DNA of 64,000 bases. Source: an uncultured Bacteroides sp. (GTDB lineage: Bacteria; Bacteroidota; Bacteroidia; Cytophagales; Cyclobacteriaceae). The translations under genes were made by a program, and so were the position numbers. The notes beneath the pieces are model-generated. The model made no database searches and had not been told where the DNA came from. It was given only the letters and a program-made list of their open reading frames with translations. Where the stretch lies: positions 124,001 through 188,000 of the forward strand of contig CABHOV010000076.1 in assembly GCA_902168185.1 (NCBI GenBank), in the 5' to 3' direction. Positions 26,983 to 35,585 of the stretch are shown here, one piece after another; the first letter of the stretch is position 1; every line of letters begins with the position of its first letter.

Positions 26983-28053
26983 CTATTCACTCCGCATATT
27001 ATTTTCCATCTTCAACCCGAATAAAGGTCTGATGATATTTATTCTTCGAATGAGCAATTCATAAAACACGAAGCACCCTATAGTCGTGAACAACAATACG
27101 AAAGTAAATTGAAGTTGTACAGCTATCGCCAACGGAGATATGAGCATCGATCCCAGGAACAAGAATATCATATGCAGTATATATACCGGGTATGCAGCTT
27201 CACTCAGGTAACGCAGGGTTCTACCGGGATGGTTCAGGTATCTATAACCAAATGCGAAAATCAAAAAGATCCAGGCACATGACTCGATAGCCAACAGGTA
27301 AGCAGGCACCTGCATTTGAAACTGGGTTAACCGATACGCGAAAAGTATACTGGCAACTATCAAAAAGAGCCATCGCCACTTCAACATCATGTCCCAAAAA
27401 ACTGAACCGCTTAACACAAAGCAAAAGCCAAAGAAAAACGCGAGCAGCCCGAGTACAAACCCATGCCAGGTCATAGCATACATCTCGTAAGGATGTGGAT
27501 CAATGAATACCACCTCTGCTATAAATGTCATGATAATTGCCAGCAGGCCAAGCGGATTACTCAAAAGCTTCTTTATACCGGTAACAATTCGTCCTTCTTC
27601 ATTTTCATTCAGATAAAATAAAACTGGTAACAGAATCACAACATAAGCAAAGATATTCCCTAAAAACCATAAGTGCGCTGGACCGTAAATATAGTTCGAT
27701 GGCAATTGGTAGTAATGTTGCCATATATACACATGAATCGGAGCAATTACGAAAATACCAAATACAAAGGGTATAAGAAGTCGGCCGGCACGCTCTATGA
27801 GTAGTTGTTTCCAGTTTCTATTCTGAATTGCAAAATATACTCCCATACCGGATACAAAAAACAAAAGCGGAATTCGCCATACGTTTAGCATCGTCATGGG
27901 AATCCATAAAGATTCCCATGTGTCTTTGCTTACTATAAATCCAATCATAATGCCCCAGGATTGAAAACCGATTGCTACGTGATATATGAGAAGTAAACCT
28001 ATAGCGATCACCCGTAACCAATCAATGTCGTATCGTCTGCTGTATGCTTGCAT
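26983..28053 (-). CDS. Acyltransferase 3 family membrane protein
   Basis: A 356-residue polytopic protein with about ten membrane helices, of the acyltransferase 3 (OpgC/NodX-like) family that transfers acetyl or other acyl groups to exported sugars. The opening RRYDIDWLRVIAIGLLLIYH ends with H25, the conserved family histidine. A glycan or lipid substrate is likely but cannot be named. Its start lies one base after the stop of the ankyrin lipoprotein gene, so the two are translationally coupled. Confidence 0.86.
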   Translation of the reverse strand: MQAYSRRYDIDWLRVIAIGLLLIYHVAIGFQSWGIMIGFIVSKDTWESLWIPMTMLNVWRIPLLFFVSGMGVYFAIQNRNWKQLLIERAGRLLIPFVFGIFVIAPIHVYIWQHYYQLPSNYIYGPAHLWFLGNIFAYVVILLPVLFYLNENEEGRIVTGIKKLLSNPLGLLAIIMTFIAEVVFIDPHPYEMYAMTWHGFVLGLLAFFFGFCFVLSGSVFWDMMLKWRWLFLIVASILFAYRLTQFQMQVPAYLLAIESCAWIFLIFAFGYRYLNHPGRTLRYLSEAAYPVYILHMIFLFLGSMLISPLAIAVQLQFTFVLLFTTIGCFVFYELLIRRINIIRPLFGLKMENNMRSE

Positions 28054-28054
28054 A

Positions 28055-28645
28055 TTACTTCAACATTGCGGCAATCTCTGGTCTTGTTTTCTCTATATAG
28101 GGAAAGTCAAGCACAAGCCCCATGGGCGCAAGCATTTTTCCCAGCATCTCATATGTATTCTTCACATCTTTGAATTCACCGGCAACGGATTCATACGCGG
28201 TGCTGTTGTATTTATTTTTTATAGACTTATCTGCTTTCTTGTCCAGCAGCAACTTTACAATTTCCGGCCTGCAAAAAAATGCAGCTGTATGCAATGCCGT
28301 TGAACCATCATTATTCTGAAAGTTGAGATCAGCCTCGGCATCAATCAGTATTTTAGCAATTTCCGTTTTACCGAATAATGAAGCAGAGATCAGGGGACTT
28401 GAACCTCCGAACGGGTCCTTCTCATTTATATTGGTGCCCGCTGCTATATGTTGTTTAAGTGCCTCTATATTTCCACTGACTACAGCAGTATGAATATCAA
28501 TTTTCGGTGCTTTACCCTTCGATGCCACAGCCGTATTTTGCTGCGCGGAAACTTTCTTCTCTGTACAAGCTCCGAGTATCAACACGGTTGCCAAAAAGGT
28601 GATTGTAAGAATAAATGTTCTGGAATTGTTTTGTTGAGTTTTCAT
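28055..28645 (-). CDS. Ankyrin-repeat lipoprotein
   Basis: A 196-residue protein with a lipoprotein signal (LATVLILGAC, lipidated Cys27) and three to four ankyrin repeats. Repeat hallmarks are DIHTAVVSGNIEALKQHIAAG, FGGSSPLISASLFGKTEIAKI and DGSTALHTAAFFCRPEIVKLL. Ankyrin repeats bind proteins; the lipid anchor places it at a membrane facing the periplasm. It is encoded one base upstream of the acyltransferase, so it may bind or regulate that enzyme (inference). Confidence 0.88.
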   Translation of the reverse strand: MKTQQNNSRTFILTITFLATVLILGACTEKKVSAQQNTAVASKGKAPKIDIHTAVVSGNIEALKQHIAAGTNINEKDPFGGSSPLISASLFGKTEIAKILIDAEADLNFQNNDGSTALHTAAFFCRPEIVKLLLDKKADKSIKNKYNSTAYESVAGEFKDVKNTYEMLGKMLAPMGLVLDFPYIEKTRPEIAAMLK

Positions 28646-28780
28646 AGTTTTGTTAATGGTTAAGACATAGATTTATCAGCATCACTCATATTTATGAATG
28701 AAGTACAATACGATTATAACATGGTATATTTGAAAGCGTCAGGTGGCCGGCTGACCTGACGAGGTATATAGGGCTAGAGA

Positions 28781-29434
28781 CTACTCGTCTTTTTTATAGT
28801 TTTCTATTTCCTGAAGAAACGAAGATGCTTGTTGTAATTTTTCAGCACCAAACCATTTATCAACACGCTTTACCCAATGCTCAGATTTATTCTTGTCAGA
28901 TAGTTTGCTGAACAAGTAAACAGACAATGTTGTAAGAATTGCTACTACTGAAAGGTTAATAGCCCAAAACAAAAAACCTCCGTTCCTCACAAGCTCTTCA
29001 GTATACCACCAGGTGCAGTAAAATGGAGTTTGCAAAAGAAGCACACGCCCCACTTGGCTATACGATGTTTGCACCTGAATCAATTTAGTTTGCGTGTCCG
29101 TGATACTTCCTGCTATATCTATCTGATTTAACATGATGATATGACGAAGGTAAAGCGCCACAGCGAATATATTGAAGAGTATAATCATGCCTACCGAAAC
29201 AGTGAAGAAAATATTGGAATGCGCATGATATAGTATAAATCCCAAAAACAGTATCCACACTATACCGAAGAGCATAACGGCTAAATGGTTCCTTTTAAAA
29301 GAGCGTATTTTTGACTCTGCCTTCTCAGTTTGAATGGCACTGAGTTGCAGCTTGTTGATCTGTAAAATCTTATCGATTTTTTTATCGTATCCCTGCCAGA
29401 TTTTTTTCAAGTCGAGCTCGTCCATATCATTCAT
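28781..29434 (-). CDS. Probable membrane partner (anti-sigma-like) of the ECF sigma factor
   Basis: A 217-residue protein with a cytoplasmic N-terminus (MDELDLKKIWQGYDKKIDK), two central membrane helices (about 50-70 and 77-95), a further helix near 155-172, and a charged tail. The start overlaps the stop of the sigma-factor gene by eight bases; a second ATG at 29425 would remove the overlap. Such overlapping membrane proteins are typical anti-sigma factors, but I see no named anti-sigma motif (no HxxxCxxC zinc motif), so the role rests on position and topology. Confidence 0.6.
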   Translation of the reverse strand: MNDMDELDLKKIWQGYDKKIDKILQINKLQLSAIQTEKAESKIRSFKRNHLAVMLFGIVWILFLGFILYHAHSNIFFTVSVGMIILFNIFAVALYLRHIIMLNQIDIAGSITDTQTKLIQVQTSYSQVGRVLLLQTPFYCTWWYTEELVRNGGFLFWAINLSVVAILTTLSVYLFSKLSDKNKSEHWVKRVDKWFGAEKLQQASSFLQEIENYKKDE

Positions 29435-29930
29435 TCGTTAATGAAAATCTCTTTTTTAGCTTTTGTTTGATGCGATCTACTTTCGTGGATACATTCGATT
29501 CACTGAGCCCCAGAATATCCGCTATCTCCTTTTGACTTTTCTCCTCCAGGTATAAAATGATCAGCGCCCGGTCCAACTCCTTTAGCTCGGATATAAATTG
29601 CTGAAGCTGGTAGAGCTGTCCTTCTGTTTCACTCGGCTCATCATCTGGTATAATTTCTATTAAGTCGTCAGAAAGAATTATAGTGACATTCTTTCTCCTG
29701 GAATCTCTTCTGTAAAAAGATATAGCTACATTCAACGCCACGCGATACATCCAGGTAGAAACCTTAAATGCATGATCATACGAAGGAAAGGACCTCCACA
29801 ACTGAATGATAATTTCCTGAACGAGATCTTTTCGCTCATCGGCATCTTTACAATAAGCATTCGCCACCTTGTAGATAATTCCCTTGTGCTGCGTAATGAG
29901 CAATTCGAAATTAGTTTGAACAGGGTTCAT
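29427..29930 (-). CDS. ECF RNA polymerase sigma factor
   Basis: A 167-residue sigma-70 factor of the extracytoplasmic-function group. Region 2 includes NAYCKDADERKDLVQEIIIQLWRSF-type residues (about 23-48) and STWMYRVALNVAISFYRR. Region 4 includes LDRALIILYLEEKSQKEIAD followed by ILGLSESNVSTKVDRIKQKL. The protein is cytosolic and redirects RNA polymerase to a stress or envelope regulon. Its partner is probably the overlapping membrane protein. Its own promoter should lie in the 579-base gap upstream. Confidence 0.92.
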   Translation of the reverse strand: MNPVQTNFELLITQHKGIIYKVANAYCKDADERKDLVQEIIIQLWRSFPSYDHAFKVSTWMYRVALNVAISFYRRDSRRKNVTIILSDDLIEIIPDDEPSETEGQLYQLQQFISELKELDRALIILYLEEKSQKEIADILGLSESNVSTKVDRIKQKLKKRFSLTNE

Positions 29931-30353
29931 GCTGGTAGAGTGAAGTTACCAGTGCTATATAATTCAAGGAGCAAGACTCGCTTAGACAACTTCATCTCCA
30001 AATAGCAGATGTATATACATGCTATAATCAAAGTAACGCTCAATATCATAGAGAATCCTGTCATCTTATTTTACCCATTATTCGCAGACACAAGTTAAAT
30101 CTCACAGAATCCTCAAAATTTATTTTTGATAGTACAAGTAAATATGGTGCAGTTATCAGACATAATGCTGCTGCGAATTGAGAAACCTCTCCATTCGTAT
30201 TGATTCCATTTCAACTTCCCTTGATAATAGAAATCAAATATCAGTAATAAATTATTGATAAACAATAAATAAAACATGAAATTCAATAATATTTAAACTA
30301 CTTCAAAGTTCAAGAATGCGAGTAAAACGCTAAGTTCCGGGGCAAATAGACGT

Positions 30354-30386
30354 AAAAAACACGGTCTTGAGTATCAAACCGTGTTT
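30354..30386 (-). terminator. Rho-independent terminator of the DUF3109 gene
   Basis: On the minus strand, AAACACGGT pairs with ACCGTGTTT (nine base pairs). An inner four-pair extension (ttga/tcaa) is set off by one bulged base, and a run of six T follows. It lies about 120 bases beyond the DUF3109 stop. Confidence 0.8.
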
Positions 30387-30435
30387 GCTATATATATGAT
30401 GTAGATTATTTGATCGGGATTATCCGAGAGAGTGA

Positions 30436-30468
30436 ATTGAAGATATACTTTCGATATATATCTTCAAT
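30436..30468. repeat. Perfect 12-base inverted repeat
   Basis: attgaagatata (30436-30447) and tatatcttcaat (30457-30468) are perfect reverse complements with a nine-base spacer. There is no T tract on either side. It lies 41 bases past the DUF3109 stop, so it could protect the 3' end of that mRNA or be a protein-binding dyad. Confidence 0.5.
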
Positions 30469-30509
30469 TATTGATACGTGTTAACGAGAGTATAAATAGT
30501 AATCGTGAA

Positions 30510-31115
30510 TCACTCCTTACTTTTCTTCGTCTTAGGTTTTTCTTTAGGCTCTTGTAGAGTTTCTACTACCTGCACAAGTTCAGTATACCATTTCTCCCCG
30601 TACTTACGGATCAATGGATCTTTCAGGAATTTATATACCGGTACTTGCAATTCTTTTCCAAGCGCACATGCAGGCGAGCATATACTCCATTTATGGTAGT
30701 TCAGCGCTTCAAAATTTTTCTTAGACGTAATGCGTATCGGGTATAGATGACAAGAGATCGGCTTCTTCCAACCAATTTTACCATCCAGGTATGCTTGCTC
30801 GATGCCACACTTCAGAATTCCTTTCTTATCATAGATCGCATAAACACATTCGCGACCATCGATTACAGGTGTACACAAATCGCCATCATCATCTGTAGTA
30901 TGTGTGCCTTCCTTCTCTATTACTTTGATACCTTCTTTGGTCAGGTATGGCTTTACAATGGGATATATTTCTTCAAGGATAGCGAGTTCATTTTCATCCA
31001 GCGGTGCACCGAAATCTCCCTCCACACAGCACGCACCTTTACACTTATCCAGGTTGCAGACAAATTCCTTTTCTACAACATCATCTGATACGAGTACCTC
31101 TCCGATTTTTATCAT
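30510..31115 (-). CDS. DUF3109 cysteine-cluster protein
   Basis: A 201-residue DUF3109 protein, a relative of the YkgJ-type CxxC proteins thought to bind zinc or an iron-sulfur cluster. Cysteines are clustered: C20, C25, C29 and C30 ([11 protein letters not shown]), then [28 protein letters not shown] and [11 protein letters not shown]. The C-terminus is a lysine-rich tail. It is widespread in Bacteroidota and its function is not established. A TAACTTTG -7 element lies only four bases before the start codon, so the mRNA should be leaderless or nearly so. Confidence 0.85.
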   Translation of the reverse strand: MIKIGEVLVSDDVVEKEFVCNLDKCKGACCVEGDFGAPLDENELAILEEIYPIVKPYLTKEGIKVIEKEGTHTTDDDGDLCTPVIDGRECVYAIYDKKGILKCGIEQAYLDGKIGWKKPISCHLYPIRITSKKNFEALNYHKWSICSPACALGKELQVPVYKFLKDPLIRKYGEKWYTELVQVVETLQEPKEKPKTKKSKE

Positions 31116-31119
31116 ACTG

Positions 31120-31127
31120 CAAAGTTA
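31120..31127 (-). promoter_or_regulatory. -7 element of the DUF3109 gene (TAACTTTG)
   Basis: An exact TAnnTTTG match on the minus strand, four bases before the ATG at 31115. No clear -33 TTG is seen. If it is used, transcription would begin at about the start codon. Confidence 0.45.
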
Positions 31128-31191
31128 CAATTTTAGACGAATGTATATTGAATGCTGTGCTATTCGATTTACGGTTTCCTCAACGCCGCTG

Positions 31192-32034
31192 TCACCACAA
31201 TTCAAACTGCACGTGCTCGCTTTCATTTACGGCGTTCAATACAGCTTTTGTAGAGAATTTTTTAGAGAAGAAACCTATATAGTAAGCAGGCAACTCCATG
31301 AGCCGCGATTCCACTTTATGAACCGAGAGTGCTGTGTTCAACCCCAGCACAAGCATGTTGTTCTGGTAAATGCGCACCATGTGTTTATAAAACTGCTGAT
31401 TGCTTTGCACAGCCGCCAAACGTTGCAGGTCGGCAATGCCCAGGTATTGTTTTATTTTCTCGCGATGTTCTTCCAGGTAATAAGCATGACTCATGCGCTG
31501 ATTCATCATCCACGTAAAAGGCATCAGAAAGCTGAAACCTATAGAAGCAAGTTTGTCGATGGTTGTATATGGAATCTCAAATGAAAACGGATCCACAATA
31601 CAAAGCACTGCCGTTTTATTGCCACGCGTCTGTGGAATCAGCGATTGTAATTTACCCGCTAAATCGTCAACCGGTTCATCCAGTATCGTTACATTTTTAT
31701 TTCGGAAGTAATGTGCTACACGGCTCTGCAATGCATATACCTGGTCGTGATCGCGCTCGCAAAAAATCCATCGCGATATCGGCAGGTTTGCTGACAACAA
31801 CGACAGACATGGGCTTGCAAAAATTTCTTTTTGATGTCCAAAAGAAAATAGTCCGCTTCCTGAACACACGTCAACCAACACAATGTCGTCAACTCTTCCG
31901 GCTGCATTTGCAATGAATGATTGCACGTAACGTTCGATGAGCTGAACCTTTACTTTAAACCATGGTTCTACTGCTGTAATGCTTAGTCCATCGGACTGAA
32001 AAAATGGAACTTGCACAGGAGGTTTATAGTTCAA
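31192..32034 (-). CDS. Three-Cys-motif partner (TcmP)-like protein
   Basis: A 280-residue protein with a Rossmann methyltransferase-like core. VLVDVCSGSGLF (about 52-63) resembles a SAM-binding motif I. CIVDPFSFEIPYTTIDKLA matches the VDPF...P block of TcmP proteins. TcmP is named for its usual genetic partner, a three-Cys radical-SAM-like protein; the pair is often on mobile DNA and its function is unknown. No three-Cys partner is present in this window, so this is an orphan copy or a diverged relative. No signal peptide or membrane segment. Neighbours (DUF3109, uvrD) look like core genes. Confidence 0.6.
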   Translation of the reverse strand: MNYKPPVQVPFFQSDGLSITAVEPWFKVKVQLIERYVQSFIANAAGRVDDIVLVDVCSGSGLFSFGHQKEIFASPCLSLLSANLPISRWIFCERDHDQVYALQSRVAHYFRNKNVTILDEPVDDLAGKLQSLIPQTRGNKTAVLCIVDPFSFEIPYTTIDKLASIGFSFLMPFTWMMNQRMSHAYYLEEHREKIKQYLGIADLQRLAAVQSNQQFYKHMVRIYQNNMLVLGLNTALSVHKVESRLMELPAYYIGFFSKKFSTKAVLNAVNESEHVQFELW

Positions 32035-32060
32035 TTAAAAAGATTTTCTCAAAAGTACTG

Positions 32061-32093
32061 AAGGTTGAAATTGATTAAAAGGAAGTCAACCTT
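32061..32093. repeat. Short inverted repeat before uvrD
   Basis: aaggttga (32061-32068) and tcaacctt (32086-32093) form an eight-pair dyad with a 17-base spacer. The core recalls the aaggttcag/ttcaacctt strings in the accB-accC gap. It is just upstream of the likely uvrD promoter. Confidence 0.35.
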
Positions 32094-32099
32094 TAATGT

Positions 32100-32107
32100 T
32101 TAATTTG
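32100..32107 (+). promoter_or_regulatory. Candidate -7 element of uvrD (TTAATTTG)
   Basis: Seven of eight bases match TAnnTTTG. It lies nine bases before the ATG at 32117 and downstream of the first in-frame ATG (32096), so it argues for the later start and a very short leader. Confidence 0.3.
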
Positions 32108-32116
32108 CGCCCTGAT

Positions 32117-34378
32117 ATGATTGATTATTTAGACACTCTTAACGAACCGCAGCGCGAAGGCGTACTTACAACCGATGGACCATGCATGCTTATTGCAGGA
32201 GCTGGCTCTGGAAAAACACGAGTATTAACATATCGCATTGCTTATCTTATTCAACAAAAAAATGTTGATCCGTTCAGCATCATGGCGTTGACCTTTACAA
32301 ACAAGGCTGCCAAAGAAATGCGCGAGCGGATTGAAAAAGTTGTCGGTCATGATGCCCGTAATTTATGGATGGGAACTTTTCACTCCGTGTTCTCAAGAAT
32401 TCTGCGAGCAGAAGCACATCACCTGGGCTATCCGCATGACTTTACCATTTATGATTCTGATGATTCTAAATCACTCATCAGAAATATTGTAAAGGAAATG
32501 GGACTGGACGACACAGTCTATAAACCCAACACAGTATATAGCCGCATCTCGGCTGCTAAAAACAGATTGATCAGCTGGGAAGATTATCTGCGCAATGCAG
32601 AGTTGATGGGCGATGATGCTGCAAATCTTCGCCCGGAGATCGGGAAGATATATAAAACATACGCCATGCGCTGCTTTAAATCTGGCGCGATGGATTTTGA
32701 TGACCTGTTGTTCAACACCGATAAACTTTTCAAAGAACATCTCGAAGTGTTGAATAAATATCAGCACCGGATTGAGTATGTATTGGTAGATGAGTTTCAG
32801 GACACCAACCTGTGTCAGTATTTTATCATTCGCAAGCTATCTTCCGTAAAGGAAAATGTTTGCGTGGTGGGCGATGATGCACAAAGTATCTATGCGTTTC
32901 GTGGTGCCGATATCACCAACATCCTGAACTTTGAACGCGACTATCCCGATCTGAAAGTAATAAAGCTGGAACAAAATTATCGTTCCACCCAAAATATAGT
33001 GCAGGCTGCTAACTCGGTGATCAAACGAAACCGTGCACAGCTTCCTAAAAATGTATGGACTGCCAATGAAGAAGGCAATCTGATTGAACTGATCAAAGCT
33101 GTTTCTGATAATGAAGAAGGACGCCTGGTGGCTACTTCTATTTTTCAGGAGAAGATGCAGCATCAAATGAAGTTTAGCGACTTCGCGATTTTATATCGCA
33201 CGAATAGTCAATCGCGTGCTATAGAAGAAGCGCTCCGAAGAATGAACATCAAGTATAAAGTTGTCGGTGGGCTTTCATTCTATCAACGTAAGGAGATCAA
33301 AGACCTCCTCGCCTATTTGCGCTTTACCATGAATCAACAGGATGAAGCATCCTTCCGGAGAATTATAAATTTACCCAAGCGTGGCATTGGCGATTCTACA
33401 GTTGATAAAATTGTAGTGGCAGCAAATGATCATGGAACTTCCATTTGGGAGATTTTGCAAAATGCTACTCCGTTTGTGGGTGGAAGAGCTGCTGGCCCTA
33501 TAGATGATTTCGTGGCGATGATTAAACGTTTTTCGCTGGAGACGCAACGTAAAGATGCTTATGATGCTGCGTTTGAAATTGCAAAAGGTTCTGGTTTGCT
33601 TCGCGAACTATACGAAGATAAAACAGTAGAAGGATTAAGCCGCTATGAAAACGTTCAGGAATTATTGAACGCGATCAAAGAATATGTAGACGACCCCGAG
33701 CGTCAGGATAAAACGTTGGGTTCTTTCTTACAAGAGGTATCGCTTGTTACAGGTCAGGACGAAGACAAGGATAAAGATCCCGATAAGGTAACCCTTATGA
33801 CCATTCACATGGCGAAGGGACTTGAGTTCAAGTATGTATATATGGTGGGAATGGAAGAAGATCTTTTCCCTTCTCAGATGATGATCAGTAGTCGGGCAGA
33901 ACTCGAAGAAGAGCGAAGATTATTTTATGTAGCGATCACGCGCGCGCAGAAGAGATTGTTCTTATCCTATGCCTTGACGCGTTATCGTTTTGGACGTTTG
34001 AAGAATTGTGAGCCAAGTCGTTTTCTGGATGATGTAGATCAAAGCTTCATCAAGGTGAGCACGAAGTTTTCCGGATTGGAATCCGCTCCGCCAAGCAGTC
34101 AGTATGCAAAGAACCTCGTAACCGGAATCAAGAAGACAATTGCTTCTGCTCCGGCTGCTCCCAAGCCAACAACCTATAAAGCTCCTGCAGACTTTACTCC
34201 GAGTGATACTTCCGCTTTGAAAGAAGGCATGAAAGTGGAGCATCCGAAATTCGGTTTTGGAACAGTATTGCAAATGGATATGTCTGGAGCAGACCGCAAA
34301 GCGAAGATCAATTTCACTGAAATCGGTGAAAAAACGCTGCTGTTAAGCTTTGCCAAGCTTCGGATCATAGAAAACTGA
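32117..34378 (+). CDS. uvrD: UvrD/PcrA-type DNA helicase
   Basis: A superfamily 1A 3'-5' helicase of about 753 residues, used in nucleotide excision repair and in clearing blocked replication or transcription complexes. Motifs in order: the Q-motif LNEPQREGV, Walker A AGAGSGKTRVLT, FTNKAAKEMRERI, DEFQDTN (motif II), VGDDAQSIYAFRGAD (III), LEQNYRST (IV), TIHMAKGLEF (V) and YVAITRAQKRLFL (VI). The C-terminal HPKFGFGTVL segment is the RNA-polymerase-binding-type tail of PcrA/UvrD. The start at 32117 (MIDYLDTLNEPQ) matches family practice; an in-frame ATG at 32096 overlaps a probable promoter. Confidence 0.95.
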   Translation: MIDYLDTLNEPQREGVLTTDGPCMLIAGAGSGKTRVLTYRIAYLIQQKNVDPFSIMALTFTNKAAKEMRERIEKVVGHDARNLWMGTFHSVFSRILRAEAHHLGYPHDFTIYDSDDSKSLIRNIVKEMGLDDTVYKPNTVYSRISAAKNRLISWEDYLRNAELMGDDAANLRPEIGKIYKTYAMRCFKSGAMDFDDLLFNTDKLFKEHLEVLNKYQHRIEYVLVDEFQDTNLCQYFIIRKLSSVKENVCVVGDDAQSIYAFRGADITNILNFERDYPDLKVIKLEQNYRSTQNIVQAANSVIKRNRAQLPKNVWTANEEGNLIELIKAVSDNEEGRLVATSIFQEKMQHQMKFSDFAILYRTNSQSRAIEEALRRMNIKYKVVGGLSFYQRKEIKDLLAYLRFTMNQQDEASFRRIINLPKRGIGDSTVDKIVVAANDHGTSIWEILQNATPFVGGRAAGPIDDFVAMIKRFSLETQRKDAYDAAFEIAKGSGLLRELYEDKTVEGLSRYENVQELLNAIKEYVDDPERQDKTLGSFLQEVSLVTGQDEDKDKDPDKVTLMTIHMAKGLEFKYVYMVGMEEDLFPSQMMISSRAELEEERRLFYVAITRAQKRLFLSYALTRYRFGRLKNCEPSRFLDDVDQSFIKVSTKFSGLESAPPSSQYAKNLVTGIKKTIASAPAAPKPTTYKAPADFTPSDTSALKEGMKVEHPKFGFGTVLQMDMSGADRKAKINFTEIGEKTLLLSFAKLRIIEN

Positions 34379-34810
34379 TTTTGTCATTTTTATATATTCC
34401 TGTAGATTTGTTAACAAGTAGAGACAAAAAGAACATACTCGAACTTCAAAGTTTAAGACTCCTTCTCAAGGCCGTTTAAGAGAAACAAAAGAAGCTCTAA
34501 GCTATTGTGAACACCTGAATGGTATAGAACTATAAATGAAGAAGGGTACAAAAGAGTATGTAAAATTGATTGAGGAGTAATGACAGGTTCTAAAGCATTT
34601 ATTGACACAGTTCCTATCGTTACTTTGCCGAACAAAACCCTGAGTACTTTGAACCGGCTAGCGTATATCCCATCACTTGGGAAGTTGTACAAATATCTGC
34701 TACATTGCGGGCAAAATACTCATCCTTAGGGCGATTGACTCTCTTCAGATAGCTTTTCGCCAACGTCTCAGGATAATTAAAGAAATTACCATAGTATTTA
34801 TCAAGAATTT
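34379..34810. other. 432-base gap between uvrD and the DUF4290 gene
   Basis: No convincing gene. A 49-codon frame on the plus strand (34580-34729, containing KAFIDTVPIVTLPNK) and a 79-codon frame on the minus strand (34453-34692) overlap and cannot both be real. Neither matches a family I know. Short plus-strand peptide fragments just upstream (REtkEALSYCEHLNG-like, at about 34480-34540) hint at a decayed gene. I see no clear promoter or terminator. Confidence 0.3.
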
Positions 34811-35503
34811 ATGATCGGAGAATATAACAGCCAACGTCCGGGTATCATTTTAAAAGAATACGGACGTAACGTTCAGAAGCTGGTGGAATACATCAGAAGT
34901 ATACCTGACAAAGAAAAGCGTACGGAGCTTTCCTATACACTGATTGAGCTCATCAAACAGCTTACTCCTTCCATCAAGGAGCAAGGCGATGACCCGCAAC
35001 GTATGTGGGATGATCTATATATCATTGCGGATTTCAACCTGGATGTAAACAATCCTTTTCCTATACCGGAGCGTGAAATCCTTTTCAAAAAGCCGATGAA
35101 GGTTGAGTATCCTCAAAGCAACATCCGCTTTAAGCACTATGGCAAGAACATAGAGAAGCTTGTGAAGGAAGCTTTGAAGAAAGAAGATCCGCAAGAGCGC
35201 CAGGATGCTATTATATACCTGGGCAAATTGATGAAAACTTTCTACGCTAACTGGAACAAGGAACCGTTGGATGATTCTGTTATCCTTCGCGATATAAATC
35301 AAATGTCGGGTGGTGCATTAAACATGACCATCGATAAAATACGTGAAGACAATCTGTTCGAGAAACTATATAAAGAACGCAAGAAAGCGAGACCTCAGAG
35401 CAGTGGTGGCCATCAGCATCAAAGACCTGGAGGACATCGCCCGTTCAACAAGAACAAAGGCGGTGGTGGCGGACAGAACTTCCGTAGAAGAAGAGATCAG
35501 TAA
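34811..35503 (+). CDS. DUF4290 family protein
   Basis: A 230-residue protein of DUF4290, a family restricted to Bacteroidota with no known function. The N-terminal part is helical (YGRNVQKLVEYIRSIPDKEK, LIELIKQLTP, MWDDLYIIADF). It ends in a Gly/Arg/His/Asn-rich tail (about 195-230: SSGGHQHQRPGGHRPFNKN, then GGGGGQNFRRRRDQ), like the basic tails of RNA-binding proteins. It is 82 bases upstream of murA on the same strand, an adjacency recurrent in the phylum as far as I recall. RNA binding is inference from composition. Confidence 0.82.
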   Translation: MIGEYNSQRPGIILKEYGRNVQKLVEYIRSIPDKEKRTELSYTLIELIKQLTPSIKEQGDDPQRMWDDLYIIADFNLDVNNPFPIPEREILFKKPMKVEYPQSNIRFKHYGKNIEKLVKEALKKEDPQERQDAIIYLGKLMKTFYANWNKEPLDDSVILRDINQMSGGALNMTIDKIREDNLFEKLYKERKKARPQSSGGHQHQRPGGHRPFNKNKGGGGGQNFRRRRDQ

Positions 35504-35585
35504 GCGATCTGTCTTAAATCAGAAAAAACAATCGGTCAGGTACGATTTTGTCAATTGAATCATTGATAACTGTTATTGCTTTTAG

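Larger units (their letters stand above)
29931..30509. other. 579-base gap upstream of the ECF sigma gene
   Basis: No gene is visible. The stretch is AT-rich, especially 30110-30300, with small dyads such as ttattg/caataa near 30250. The right end holds two clear hairpins (30354-30386 and 30436-30468), listed separately, which follow the DUF3109 gene. The rest probably carries the promoter region of the sigma gene, but I found no good TAnnTTTG plus TTG pair on the minus strand. Confidence 0.4.

Noticed and set aside
28385-28430. tRNA-like string gacttgaacctccg, resembling a T-arm on the minus strand
   Set aside because: It lies inside the intact ankyrin lipoprotein gene, and no acceptor or anticodon arms can be folded around it.
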